Shown piece after piece: positions 51,721 to 61,217 of a DNA stretch of 64,000 bases; positions within the stretch are counted from its first letter, which is position 1, and every line of letters starts with the position of its first letter. A program made the position numbers and the translations under genes. The notes beneath the pieces were generated by a model. That model made no database searches. It had not been told where the DNA came from and saw only the letters and a list, made by a program, of their open reading frames with translations. The DNA is from Treponema sp. UBA4692. GTDB lineage: Bacteria; Spirochaetota; Spirochaetia; Treponematales; Treponemataceae. The DNA is taken from positions 41,848-105,847 of the forward strand of contig DHKO01000019.1 of the NCBI GenBank assembly GCA_002404895.1, read 5' to 3'.

Positions 51721-53676
51721 ATGGCTTTTATTAAAAAACACTGCATTTTTCTTATTTATATTTCTTTTTCTATGTTTTTTTGCTGGACTATTTTTCAAAG
51801 TATAAAAACCGTGCAAATTTTTTCGAATGTAGATTTTTCCGCAGAAGATTTTGAAAGGGTGGCTTCAGGGGAGTCAAAGGTGTTTGATCTAAAATTAAAA
51901 ACAGACTCTTTGTATGCTCTTCATATTCCTTTTTTTGCTGATGATGATGTATGCAAGGAAGATTTTACTATAAATATACAGCCTGACAAAATCAGAACCG
52001 ATGTCTGCATTTTCAGAATAGATAAAAAGGATAACGGTGAATCATTTTTTATCTTAAAATCTCCAGTCCCGATACAGCCGACGGCAATTGAGATTGCTTG
52101 CAAGAAAAATATCACATATTTTTATAACAATAATTGTTTACAAACAAAGCAGTATGGATTACAGAATAAAGCAAAATGTTTGTTTGTTTTCATATATATC
52201 ATTTTAATATGTTTATTGTATTTTTTCGTTTTTATAATAAATAGGCTTACTAAGAATTTTGCACCAAAATATTTTTTTTATTCAATAATGTTAGGAACTG
52301 CTTGCATACTTATTTATCCGGCATTCAACATATCAGATGAAAGAATCCATTTTAACAGCGCATATTATTATGCAAATATAATAACAAAAGTACAAAGTTT
52401 TGATTCGAAAGCGAAAAATGTTCCTGACATTATGTTTAGAAAATGCGATAACTTGATTTATCCAAAAGAAATTTCTGACAATAGCAGGTTTACAAGGGAA
52501 GCAATTGAAGTTTTTAAAATTACAGAATTAAAAAAATACTATGCGTTTGCTTTTCCTAAAGTATTAAAAGCGCCTAATGAGAGAGAATATGTCACCCTAA
52601 AAAAGGAAGTTACCGATATAAAAAGGGTAATTTATATTATTCCACACATTATCGGGATAATACTTTTCAGATTTATAAATGCAAATCAATATATTCTTTA
52701 TTATGGTACTTGTTTTTTATCACTTTTATGGAATTCATTAATTTTGACTTTCGCATTTTCAAAAACGAAGTGCAAGAATATTTTGTTTTATTTTTTAGCA
52801 TTTAATCCTGCGCTTTTGCAAACTATGTGCCATTTTACATATGACGGCGCAATCTACTCTCTTGCACTTTCATTCATAATTCTTTTTATCAGTTTTTACA
52901 AAAACAGACAGAAATCAGATTTTTTGTTATCAGTTTTCTGTCTTATTTTGCTTTATCCTGCAAAATCCCATGTATATACACTTCTTGGGTTTCTTTATTT
53001 AATTTTATTGCCATCACCGAAAAAAAACTTATTAAAGTTAAAAAAATTAAACAAGAAATTTTGTTACATGATTTTTATAATTATTTTGTTGATAATTTTT
53101 CTGTTGATTTGTAAAGCAAATAATCAGGTTTTGTATATTCCACGACGAGCTTATGGTCGCTGGGATTTGAAATCGTTCATGTTAACGAAATCGTTTTTAT
53201 TAGCAAAACCTTTTTCATCAATACTTTTATTGCTGAACACAATAGGAAATCATTTTTTCAGTTACGCAGGACAATCATTAGGCTGTATTTTAGGAGTTCG
53301 AAATCTCTTTATCTCATTTTTTTTGCAAATACCTTATTTTACCATTCTTTACTTTGCTCTTATAGATAAGTCAAATTTTATAATTGATAAAAATTTAAAG
53401 AAAATTTGTTTGTTTGTCTGTTGCGGTATCATTCTTGCAATATTTATTGGAATGGGCGTGAGTTATGCTTTTTCCGGTACTGAAATCAACGGTGTTTTAG
53501 GAAGATACTTTATACCTGTCCTGCCAATTTTTTTTATGGCTTTTAATTTTAGACAAATTTTTATGAAAAAAACTTGTGACAATTCGGAACTTTTACAAGT
53601 TGCAATCCCTCTTTGTAGTTTTTTGTTTTTTATAAATGTTTTTGAAATAATAATAAACAATTCTTTTTTTGGGTAA
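51721..53676 (+). CDS. DUF2142-type polytopic membrane protein
   Basis: A 651-residue membrane protein: an N-terminal helix (HCIFLIYISFSMFFCWTIF), an extracytoplasmic beta domain of about 130 residues, then about ten more helices. ISDERIHFNSAYYYANI near 220 and GRYFIPVLPIFFMAF near 600 match the landmark motifs of DUF2142 proteins, which resemble GT-C glycosyltransferases and are found in polysaccharide loci. ATG 51721 is used; ATG 51667 lies in the narrow divergent promoter region. It is markedly AT-richer than the rfb genes beside it. Confidence 0.75.
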   Translation: MAFIKKHCIFLIYISFSMFFCWTIFQSIKTVQIFSNVDFSAEDFERVASGESKVFDLKLKTDSLYALHIPFFADDDVCKEDFTINIQPDKIRTDVCIFRIDKKDNGESFFILKSPVPIQPTAIEIACKKNITYFYNNNCLQTKQYGLQNKAKCLFVFIYIILICLLYFFVFIINRLTKNFAPKYFFYSIMLGTACILIYPAFNISDERIHFNSAYYYANIITKVQSFDSKAKNVPDIMFRKCDNLIYPKEISDNSRFTREAIEVFKITELKKYYAFAFPKVLKAPNEREYVTLKKEVTDIKRVIYIIPHIIGIILFRFINANQYILYYGTCFLSLLWNSLILTFAFSKTKCKNILFYFLAFNPALLQTMCHFTYDGAIYSLALSFIILFISFYKNRQKSDFLLSVFCLILLYPAKSHVYTLLGFLYLILLPSPKKNLLKLKKLNKKFCYMIFIIILLIIFLLICKANNQVLYIPRRAYGRWDLKSFMLTKSFLLAKPFSSILLLLNTIGNHFFSYAGQSLGCILGVRNLFISFFLQIPYFTILYFALIDKSNFIIDKNLKKICLFVCCGIILAIFIGMGVSYAFSGTEINGVLGRYFIPVLPIFFMAFNFRQIFMKKTCDNSELLQVAIPLCSFLFFINVFEIIINNSFFG

Positions 53677-53754
53677 CTGTTCTTAGAAAAAAAAATAAAT
53701 TGAAAAACAAAGAATCTTCAGTTTGTAAAATAAAGCTTTCTCATACAAGAAATT

Positions 53755-54166
53755 TATGGCAGTTACTACGCAGTCAGAAAGCCTTTGATTATTAGTTTTT
53801 TTCCAAAATAAAGATTTTGGCGATGGCTTTTATTGCGCTGTAATAAAAGAACAGACTGAACGCTTGATAATGATACAGAGGATGCTTTCTTATACCACTT
53901 CTTAATTGATGAAAACTTGAAAATTCTTGAATTCAAAGAAATGACTGACGAATGGCTTGATTTTATTGCTTCGTGCAGAAGCGGAGAAAAACACAGTTGT
54001 ATGACATTGTAATCAGTTCTATGTTTTTGACTTTCTGGAAAGGAATATCTCAAGAGAGCGTTTTTGGTCATTAGCAGAATTCAAGTATCCGACAAATCAA
54101 ATTTGCTTTTGCTCAGAAAATTATCTGCTATGCATAAAATTTATTGAAAGTTATGAAGTAGAATAA
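53755..54166 (+). pseudogene. Decayed DUF3990-type gene
   Basis: Three frames together read as one DUF3990-like protein. YGSYYAVRKPLIIS (from 53755, frame 1) leads to NKDFGDGFYCAVIKEQ (from 53807, frame 2), then NDTEDAFLYHFLIDENLK and FKEMTDEWLDFIASCRSGEK (from 53869, frame 1), YDIVISSMF (from 54000, frame 3) and KYPTNQICFCSENYLL ... FIESYEVE (54083-54163, frame 2). At least four frameshifts and internal losses separate them, and no single frame is open. DUF3990 proteins resemble ADP-ribosyltransferase-type toxins and often sit in mobile or accessory DNA. The remnant is probably non-functional. Confidence 0.75.
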
Positions 54167-54250
54167 TGGAGTACAGAAAATCAAAAAGAGAAAATGATTT
54201 GTTTTATCTATGCAGCCGATTGAATTTATAATCAGAATTTAAAAGAATGA

Positions 54251-54279
54251 TTTACATATCTTATTAATTGGGTTATACT
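54251..54279 (+). promoter_or_regulatory. Promoter for the glycan-transfer genes
   Basis: TTTACA (54251-54256), a 17-bp spacer and TATACT (54274-54279). Transcription would start near 54286, right at the first possible ATG (54288). Confidence 0.6.
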
Positions 54280-54287
54280 ACTTCTAT

Positions 54288-55304
54288 ATGGAGAGGGGAA
54301 AATATAATTTTCCTATGGATTTTGTAATTCCATGGGTAGACAGCTCAGATTTAGAATGGAAAAGATCTTTTAATCGGTATTGTCCTAAAGAAAAACAAAA
54401 ATCGATTGATATAACAGCTGAAAGATATAGAGATTATGGTCTTTTAAAATATTGGTTTCGTGGGGTTGAAAAATTCGCTCCTTATGTAAGAAAAGTTCAT
54501 TTCATTACAAACGGACAGACACCAGATTGGCTTAACATAAACTGTAAAAAATTGAATTGGTTAAAACATTCCGATTATTTACCGGCGGATTGCCTTCCTG
54601 TATTTTCAGCAAATCCAATAGAAATGTATATGCATAAAATTAAAGATTTGTCAGAGCATTTTGTTTATTTTAATGATGATATGTTTCTAACAGATTTTAC
54701 ATCACCTGACTTTTTTTTCAAGAAAGGGCTACCGTGTGACTATGCAATTTCCAATATTCAAAATCCTGTTCGCTCTGTCATGCGAAATATTGTATTAAAT
54801 GATTTAATAGAAATAAATAAAAATTTTGATAAAAAAAATTATTTCAAAAAAAATCCATTTAAGTACATAAATCCGAAGTATGGGAAAATGAATATTCGAA
54901 CAATTGTTTGCATGCTTTGGAATGAAACGACAGGTTTTCAGAATTATCATTTGGCACAACCTTATTTAAAGTCAACTTTGGGAGAAGCATGGGAAAAATG
55001 CTCTGAAGTTTTAAATGAAACAATACATTCTCGTTTTAGAAATGAGGATGATGTAAATCAATGGCTTTTTAGATATTGGCAACTTTGCAAAGGAACTTTT
55101 TATCCAATAAATCCAAAAAAAAATAGAAAATATTTTGAAATAGACATGAATATAAGAGAAATTACAGACACTATAAAAAATCAAAAATACAAAGAAATTA
55201 TACTAAATGATGCCAAATGTAATTCAGACTTTGAATATAGGATGAATGAGATTTTGCATGCATTTGAGTTAATCTTGCCAGAAAAATCAGGGTTTGAGAA
55301 ATGA
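54288..55304 (+). CDS. Stealth-type hexose-1-phosphate transferase
   Basis: A 338-residue Stealth-family protein. CR1 is DFVIPWVDSSDLEWK near 11-25, and CR2 runs from YWFRGVEKFAPYVRKVHFIT to HFVYFNDDMFL near 60-132. Stealth proteins move sugar-1-phosphate from a nucleotide sugar, building phosphodiester-linked capsule or surface polymers. The start may be ATG 54288 (nearly leaderless) or ATG 54315 at the conserved CR1; no well-placed ribosome site settles it. It overlaps the next gene by 4 bp. Confidence 0.88.
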   Translation: MERGKYNFPMDFVIPWVDSSDLEWKRSFNRYCPKEKQKSIDITAERYRDYGLLKYWFRGVEKFAPYVRKVHFITNGQTPDWLNINCKKLNWLKHSDYLPADCLPVFSANPIEMYMHKIKDLSEHFVYFNDDMFLTDFTSPDFFFKKGLPCDYAISNIQNPVRSVMRNIVLNDLIEINKNFDKKNYFKKNPFKYINPKYGKMNIRTIVCMLWNETTGFQNYHLAQPYLKSTLGEAWEKCSEVLNETIHSRFRNEDDVNQWLFRYWQLCKGTFYPINPKKNRKYFEIDMNIREITDTIKNQKYKEIILNDAKCNSDFEYRMNEILHAFELILPEKSGFEK

Positions 55305-56506
55305 TAATAACTAAAATATTTCAATCTATCTATCATCCAATTTTACATGAGCTTAGAACTTTTTGTTCATACAAGAAACTTGCAAAAAAAATAAATAGTT
55401 TAAGTGAACATGAAATTATCTCAAATAAAGAAAGAAAGACTCGGTTATTCATTGTTTGTACTTCATTTCATAATGATTCAACGCGAAAAGGTGGAATTAA
55501 TCGAGTTATACAAAGTCTAATAACTGAAATAAATAAAATTTCAGAATGCTATCCAATATATTTGTCTCAATCTGGGTGTTGCTATTCTGATACAAATGAT
55601 ACAGTTTTTTTTATAAAAGGAGATGTACTCTTATTTTTAGGAATAGAGAATTCACTTCCATGTTATAAAAATTACTTAGAGATATTAAGAAAAAATGAAA
55701 TAAAAATAGTAACTTTTATACATGATTTAATACCTATCCGTACTCCCCGAAAAAGCACAACCTCTTCAAAAAGATTTTGTCATTTTATCAATACGGCAAT
55801 ATCTAAGAGTAATTTAATTATAGCAAATTCAAATTATGTGGCACATGATATTAGAACATATATAGAACATACAAGAAAATTGAAAAATTATTCTAAAAAT
55901 TTACCAATAAAATATACTTATTTAGGATGTAATATTTCTAATTCATATCAACCCTTTGAAAAAAAATTCAGTAATTTTCCAGTCAATTTTTTAATGGTAA
56001 GCGCATTAGCTCCACGAAAAAAATACGATCAGGCAATAAAAGCCTTTAATATTTTATGGCAAAACGGGGTCAATGTAACATTTACAATAGTTGGAAGAGC
56101 CTTAAAGAAAGAATCTAAAAAGATTGTAAAACTAATAGAATCAAATCCATACTATAATGATAAACTTTTTTGGAGAAATGGAATTTCGGATGAAAAATTA
56201 AAATTAGAATATCAAAAAGCAGACTGTGTATTATTTACGAGTTCAGCAGAAGGTTTCGGTTTAGCATTATATGAGGCTGCCTCATACAAACTCCCTCTAA
56301 TAATAAGAGATTTGGAAGTTTTTAAAGAAATCGCATCAGATGGAGCTTTCTATTTCAATGGCTTTAATAAAAAAAATCTTTCAAAAAAAATAAATGAGTG
56401 GATTGAACTATATAAAAAAGATTCTCATCCAAAACCGATTTTCCAAATTCAAACTTGGGATAAAACTGCATTAAATATTTTAAAATTCATTGATGAAATA
56501 AACTAA
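55301..56506 (+). CDS. Family 4 glycosyltransferase
   Basis: A 401-residue GT-B enzyme. The N-terminal domain has FHNDSTRKGGINRVIQSLI and VTFIHDLIPIRTP. The C-terminal domain has LMVSALAPRKKYDQAIKAF, FTIVGRA and the EX7E-type motif SSAEGFGLALYEAA. The acceptor and donor are unknown; retaining GT4 chemistry is expected from family. ATGA overlap with the Stealth gene. The very AT-rich codon use matches the island. Confidence 0.88.
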   Translation: MIITKIFQSIYHPILHELRTFCSYKKLAKKINSLSEHEIISNKERKTRLFIVCTSFHNDSTRKGGINRVIQSLITEINKISECYPIYLSQSGCCYSDTNDTVFFIKGDVLLFLGIENSLPCYKNYLEILRKNEIKIVTFIHDLIPIRTPRKSTTSSKRFCHFINTAISKSNLIIANSNYVAHDIRTYIEHTRKLKNYSKNLPIKYTYLGCNISNSYQPFEKKFSNFPVNFLMVSALAPRKKYDQAIKAFNILWQNGVNVTFTIVGRALKKESKKIVKLIESNPYYNDKLFWRNGISDEKLKLEYQKADCVLFTSSAEGFGLALYEAASYKLPLIIRDLEVFKEIASDGAFYFNGFNKKNLSKKINEWIELYKKDSHPKPIFQIQTWDKTALNILKFIDEIN

Positions 56507-56649
56507 CAATGAAAAAATGAACCGACTTTAGCAACAGCCTTTTTTAATAAGTCCAGGCAATAATCGGTGCTAGTTACTATTGATTGAGTTCCAAAAACTT
56601 TATTTACTGTTTCAAAATATCTGAATTTTTGATAGAATATAGATATTTT

Positions 56650-58116
56650 ATGAGCAAAAAATCACTTAAAAAGAACGCATTTTTCAATTTTATAAAATGC
56701 TTCATGAATATAATTTTTCCAATAATTTCATTTCCTTATGCCAGCAGAATTCTTATGCCAGAGGGGATTGGTGCAATCAATTTTGCAAATTCGATTACTG
56801 AATACTTTGTAATGATTGCAGAATTGGGAATTTCTACATACGCTGCTAGAGAAGCCGCAAGAATAAGAGATAATAGGACTGAATTGACAAAATTTACAAG
56901 AGAAATCCTGTTTTTTAACTTTATAACAACAATGATTTCCTATTCTTTGCTAATTTTCAGTCTTTTATTTGTTTCAAAATTTAATTCATACAGACTTCTA
57001 TTAATTATTTGCTCCACAAAAGTTCTTTTTACAACCATTGGAATAAACTGGTTTTATACAGCCCAGGAAGAATATGGATATATTACTTTACGTCACACAT
57101 CATTCCAAATCATAAGTTTGATTCTTTTATTTACATTTGTAAAAAATAGAGATGACTATCTGATATATGCAGGAATCGGTGTATTCAGTAACGTCGGAGC
57201 AAACATCTTTAACTTTCTATATGCAAGAAAATATGTAAATGTCTTTGAAAAAACAAAAATAAATCTTGCTAGACATATAAAGCCAATTCTAACCTTTTTT
57301 GGTGTAAGCGCAGCCGGAAAAGTAAATGGAATTCTTGATACTATAATGCTCGGTTTTTTATCGGGCGATTTAAGCGTCGGACTTTATTCAGCTGCAACAA
57401 AACTAGAAAAAATGGTTCAAGAACTTATAACATCCATTGTTTCTACATTTATGCCAAGAACTTCTTATTTACTTGAAAAAAATGAAAAGACCGAATACAA
57501 AGTTCTATTGAACAAAGTGTTTGGGATTACATTTTTTTTTAGCGTGCCAGCTGCAATGGGCTTATTTTTTCTTGCAGAGCCCTTAACAATAATTTTCTGC
57601 GGGGAAAGGTATGTTGATTCCGTTCCAGCAATGAGACTTCTTTGTATAAGCATTATATTATTAAGTTTTAACAGCTACTTAAGTAATCTTATACTTACCC
57701 CAAATAGATTAGAAAAATTCATGCTATATTCACAGTTGATATCTTTAGCAGCAAACGTAAGCCTAAACTGGTTCTTTATTTTAAAAGGATTGCGTTATGG
57801 AATAAAATGGGGAGTTTTTGGAGCAGGACTCGCAACCGTAATGGTAGACATAATTCTTACATTAGTAAGATTGATTCCCGGCTGGAAGTACATAAAAAGC
57901 AAAAATAATTTATTGGACTTACTAAAAATCATGATAGGCACATCTGTAATGTTTGCTGCTCTTTACCTTTTAAATATATATATACAGAATAGCTTGATAA
58001 AAATATTTGTATCAGTATTTGCTGGAGCTGCAGTATATGCAATAATAGAAATATGCCTTAGACATCCGTCAGCAAAAATAATTATTTCAACTATAACAAA
58101 AAAGGTGAAAAAATGA
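56650..58116 (+). CDS. Wzx-like oligosaccharide flippase
   Basis: A 488-residue MATE/MOP-superfamily polysaccharide transporter with about 12-14 membrane helices. KNAFFNFIKCFMNIIFPIIS followed by PYASRILMPEGIGAINFANS is the classic Wzx opening. It would flip undecaprenyl-linked oligosaccharides to the periplasm. ATG 56650 is chosen because the conserved start follows; a frame from 56584 adds an implausible N-terminus. TAGAAT lies 13 bp before it. It overlaps the next gene by 4 bp. Confidence 0.9.
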   Translation: MSKKSLKKNAFFNFIKCFMNIIFPIISFPYASRILMPEGIGAINFANSITEYFVMIAELGISTYAAREAARIRDNRTELTKFTREILFFNFITTMISYSLLIFSLLFVSKFNSYRLLLIICSTKVLFTTIGINWFYTAQEEYGYITLRHTSFQIISLILLFTFVKNRDDYLIYAGIGVFSNVGANIFNFLYARKYVNVFEKTKINLARHIKPILTFFGVSAAGKVNGILDTIMLGFLSGDLSVGLYSAATKLEKMVQELITSIVSTFMPRTSYLLEKNEKTEYKVLLNKVFGITFFFSVPAAMGLFFLAEPLTIIFCGERYVDSVPAMRLLCISIILLSFNSYLSNLILTPNRLEKFMLYSQLISLAANVSLNWFFILKGLRYGIKWGVFGAGLATVMVDIILTLVRLIPGWKYIKSKNNLLDLLKIMIGTSVMFAALYLLNIYIQNSLIKIFVSVFAGAAVYAIIEICLRHPSAKIIISTITKKVKK

Positions 58117-58937
58117 AAATTTTCAATAATATTCTTTCAGGCGAAATGAAAGCCAATATAAAAAATTGTTTATATTTTAGTTCATTAAAACAAAAGTATT
58201 CTAGTTTTCTAAAACGATATAAACCAACATTAAAAACAATTCACACATATTCAAATAAAGTTTGGCTTTGCTGGCTTCAAGGTGAAGAAAAGGCTCCAGA
58301 GCTGGTAAAAAAGTGCATTGCTTCTGTTCGCAAAATCTTTTTTAACAAAGAAATAATTGTCATCACAGAAGAGAATTTTAAGGATTATGTGCAGTTTCCT
58401 GACTTTATTTTAAAAAAATATAAAGATGGAAAAATATCAAGAACCCATTTTTCAGATTTGCTTAGACTCCAACTTTTAATCCGAAATGGAGGGGTTTGGA
58501 TTGATTCAACATGCCTTATTACAGAATATCCTGAATATATAGATGGTGAGCCACTTTTTGTTTTTCAGAACAAGGAACGCGGAGATGATTCTATCGCAGC
58601 CTCAAACTGGTTCATTAGCTCTGAAAAAGAAAATCCGATTCTGGTCTTAACAAGAGATATGCTTTTTGACTGGTGGCAAAAGCATGATAAGATTTATCAT
58701 TATTTTTTAATGCATTTTTTCTTTACAATGGCAACAGAATTCTATAGCAAGCAATGGAGGCTCGTACCTTTTTATTCAAATCTGCCTTGCCACATTCTTC
58801 AAAGAGAATTGTTTAACAAGTACACTGAAAAACGATTTGCTCAGATAAAAAAAATGTCAGCTGTTCATAAGCTGACATATAAATTTTGTGAAGAAAAGTT
58901 TTCTAATACATTTCTTGAATACATACTTAATAATTAG
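58113..58937 (+). CDS. Capsular polysaccharide synthesis protein (GT32-like)
   Basis: A 274-residue Caps_synth-type glycosyltransferase. VWLCWLQGEEKAPELVKKCI is the family start, and LLRLQLLIRNGGVWIDSTCL near 118-137 carries the DxS/DxD-like sugar-nucleotide site. No membrane helices. ATGA overlap with the flippase gene. It ends 4 bp inside the convergent RpiB gene's end. Confidence 0.85.
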   Translation: MKIFNNILSGEMKANIKNCLYFSSLKQKYSSFLKRYKPTLKTIHTYSNKVWLCWLQGEEKAPELVKKCIASVRKIFFNKEIIVITEENFKDYVQFPDFILKKYKDGKISRTHFSDLLRLQLLIRNGGVWIDSTCLITEYPEYIDGEPLFVFQNKERGDDSIAASNWFISSEKENPILVLTRDMLFDWWQKHDKIYHYFLMHFFFTMATEFYSKQWRLVPFYSNLPCHILQRELFNKYTEKRFAQIKKMSAVHKLTYKFCEEKFSNTFLEYILNN

Positions 58938-59359
58938 CTGAACATATCGATTCTTATTTTATGCTTTCCACCAAGAAATTCCGTTGTAAGATATTTTTCA
59001 GCAATTTGTTCACATAACTCATAAGATATAATTCTTTCACCCATGCAAAGAACATTTGCATCATTATGAAGTCTTGTAAATTCCGCAGACTTTAAATCTC
59101 CACAAACTGCAGCTCTTATACCTTTATGTTTGTTGGCCGCCATGCTCATTCCAATACCAGTTCCGCAAATAAGAATGCCAGTGTCAACCTTTTTTGAGGT
59201 TACAGCCTCACATACTTTGTTTGCATAGATTGGATAATCAACAGCATCTGTGGAATCTGTACCTAAATCCAAAATTTCATAATTTTTTGATTTTAGAAAA
59301 TTTATAAGCTTTATTTTATATTCAAATCCTGCATGATCGGAAGCAATTGCAATTTTCAT
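58934..59359 (-). CDS. rpiB: Ribose-5-phosphate isomerase B / LacAB-type isomerase
   Basis: A 141-residue aldose-ketose isomerase. SDHAG at 7-11, the catalytic Cys65 in CGTGIGMSMAANK, His98 in RLHNDANVLCMG and Arg136 near the C-terminus are all in place, so it looks active on pentose phosphates (R5P to Ru5P). Its ATG overlaps the cytidylyltransferase stop by 4 bp. The location in a glycan locus suggests a role in making an activated pentose derivative, not central metabolism. Confidence 0.9.
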   Translation of the reverse strand: MKIAIASDHAGFEYKIKLINFLKSKNYEILDLGTDSTDAVDYPIYANKVCEAVTSKKVDTGILICGTGIGMSMAANKHKGIRAAVCGDLKSAEFTRLHNDANVLCMGERIISYELCEQIAEKYLTTEFLGGKHKIRIDMFS

Positions 59360-60069
59360 GAAAACAACTCCTCTTCGCTAAAAGACATTAAAGCCTTGCA
59401 CAATGGAATATCCTCTTTTCGTGTAATCTTAATATTATTTACAAAACCTTTTGAAAAATATACAGTTTCTCCATAATAAACAAGGACAAGATCTGCATAA
59501 ATAAAATCATGTTTATTTTCTTTTTCAGCTTTTTCATACAGTTTTATCATAGGACCATATTTATAAGTCTGAGGAGTCTGAATACGCATAATTTTACTTC
59601 TATCAAGCTGCCTATTTCCACTTTCGCCATCATCTGTATAAAGAACTGTCTCGTAACATGGAATCGCAAGTGAAGCATTTCCTTTTTCATGGGCAATTCT
59701 TAACATTTCATTAATTGCTTTCTGAGGAAGAATAGGTCGTGCCGCATCGTGAATAATAATAAAATCATCATCTGAGAGTTTTTTTCTTAAATAAAAAATT
59801 CCATTTCTTGTGGAGTCATGTCCTGTTTCTCCACCTTCTATAATATCGATAACTTTGGAGATTTTATATTCATACAAAATTTCCCTAAGGTGTTGAATCC
59901 AATCTTTTACACATACTATTACTATTCCATCAACATTGGGATTCTTTTCAAAATTCTCTAATGTATAAACAATAACTGGTTTATCATTTAAAGAAAGAAA
60001 TTGTTTAGGCATAGATCCCCCCATTCTAGAACCAATGCCACCAGCAAGAATAATTGCATAATTTTTCAT
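59356..60069 (-). CDS. IspD/TarI-type cytidylyltransferase
   Basis: A 237-residue CTP-dependent nucleotidyltransferase. ILAGGIGSRMGGSMPKQFL holds the CTP loop and catalytic Lys, HDAARP the central motif, and MRIQTPQTYK and NNIKITRKED the C-terminal part. The VKDWIQH segment and NIKIT ending resemble ribitol-5-phosphate cytidylyltransferases (TarI) more than IspD, although sequence alone cannot settle it. Neighbours are RpiB and a HisC-like aminotransferase, not isoprenoid genes, which favours an alditol or sugar phosphate substrate. Confidence 0.85.
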   Translation of the reverse strand: MKNYAIILAGGIGSRMGGSMPKQFLSLNDKPVIVYTLENFEKNPNVDGIVIVCVKDWIQHLREILYEYKISKVIDIIEGGETGHDSTRNGIFYLRKKLSDDDFIIIHDAARPILPQKAINEMLRIAHEKGNASLAIPCYETVLYTDDGESGNRQLDRSKIMRIQTPQTYKYGPMIKLYEKAEKENKHDFIYADLVLVYYGETVYFSKGFVNNIKITRKEDIPLCKALMSFSEEELFS

Positions 60070-60076
60070 AAAGCGA

Positions 60077-61135
60077 CTATTTTACATCAATTTCAAGAAG
60101 ATTTTTCATAAAAATTTTCATATATTTTTTAGCCCAAATTGTGACTCGAAGAAATCCTGCACTATCACCTTTTCCACAGAATATAAGAATTCCACGTTTT
60201 TTTAATTCAGACGTAATAAATTCGGCAGTTTTATATTTTGGTTTAATACAAATAAAGCACCCTTCCGTCGGAATAAATGAATATGCTTCTGAAGTCAATG
60301 CACAAAGCAAATATTTTTTTCCACATTTAAATTTCTTCTGTAAATCCTTATATGCCTTATCAAAATTATCTATAATTGCCTCGCCAAATGCCAATGCGAC
60401 ATTATTTACCGTATAATGGGGCTTGAAATTCTTTACATATTGAACATTATTTTTTGACGAAATTACTGCTCCCATTCGCAATCCTGGCATTGAAAGGAAT
60501 TTAGAAAAAGTTCTTAAAATAATGACATTATCATATTTTTTTATTAAATCAATAGAACTTTCTTCATAAAAATAATGGTATGCTTCATCAATAATAACAA
60601 CTGCATTTACAGACTTTGCTTTTTTTACAACACTTTCTATTTCACTCTGTTCATAGACATTTCCGATTGGCATGCTTGGATTTACAAGAGAAACAAGACT
60701 TGTATTCTCATCTATTTTTTCAATCAATTTATTAATATCAAAAGAATAGTCCTTTTCATAATGAACAAATTCTGTGGTCATTTGCTGCATATCGGCATAA
60801 ACTTTATACATTCCGAATGTTGGAGTCACACAAAGAAGTTTTTTTCTTGGTTCTCCAAAAATTTTTATTATATATCCCATTGCAACCACAGAACCATCCG
60901 TAAGAGTTACATTTTCATATTCAAGTCCTAAAAGGCGAGCATATTTTGTAGTAAAACGAATTTCTTCTGGATAAAGAGAAAGGTATGCCGGTGTTATTTT
61001 CTTCATAGCTTTTTTAAAAAGCCATTTTGGAACACCATCTGGATTTTCATTCTGATCAAGCCGAATATAGCCAGCTCTATCTTCGGTCTGGTTTGTTCTC
61101 AAAAAATTTTTTATAACTGGATCAACATAATACAT
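60077..61135 (-). CDS. HisC/CobD-like PLP aminotransferase
   Basis: A 352-residue fold-type I aminotransferase of the histidinol-phosphate/threonine-phosphate group. IRLDQNENPDGVP near 26-38, TDGSVVAMGYI, NPSMPIGNVY, IIDEAYHYFYE (PLP Asp) and the Lys in RTFSKFLSMPGLRMG. The C-terminal FLRVTIW gives the carboxylate- or phosphate-binding Arg. No his genes are near. ATG 61135 follows AGAGGAA; a longer frame to 61174 is rejected. Seven bp before the cytidylyltransferase, so they form one operon. Confidence 0.87.
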   Translation of the reverse strand: MYYVDPVIKNFLRTNQTEDRAGYIRLDQNENPDGVPKWLFKKAMKKITPAYLSLYPEEIRFTTKYARLLGLEYENVTLTDGSVVAMGYIIKIFGEPRKKLLCVTPTFGMYKVYADMQQMTTEFVHYEKDYSFDINKLIEKIDENTSLVSLVNPSMPIGNVYEQSEIESVVKKAKSVNAVVIIDEAYHYFYEESSIDLIKKYDNVIILRTFSKFLSMPGLRMGAVISSKNNVQYVKNFKPHYTVNNVALAFGEAIIDNFDKAYKDLQKKFKCGKKYLLCALTSEAYSFIPTEGCFICIKPKYKTAEFITSELKKRGILIFCGKGDSAGFLRVTIWAKKYMKIFMKNLLEIDVK

Positions 61136-61217
61136 AGAATTTCCTCTAAATAATAGCTTGCTTAATCTTAACATTTTTTTTCGAATATGAGAATATATAA
61201 AAAAGGATATACACAGA

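Larger units (their letters stand above)
53677..54287. other. Gene-free stretch around the DUF3990 remnant
   Basis: This 611-bp gap holds the DUF3990 pseudogene and the promoter of the next gene. The remaining 80-120 bp at each side is very AT-rich with no intact gene. An antisense frame at 53766-54071 is a shadow of the remnant. Confidence 0.6.

Noticed and set aside
53766..54071. 101-codon minus-strand frame
   Set aside because: It is antisense to the DUF3990 remnant, whose plus-strand translation gives recognisable family segments; the minus-strand protein resembles nothing.
59356..60069. Housekeeping IspD
   Set aside because: No isoprenoid genes nearby, clear operon with RpiB and an aminotransferase in a glycan locus, and TarI-like segments; kept as IspD/TarI type without a symbol.
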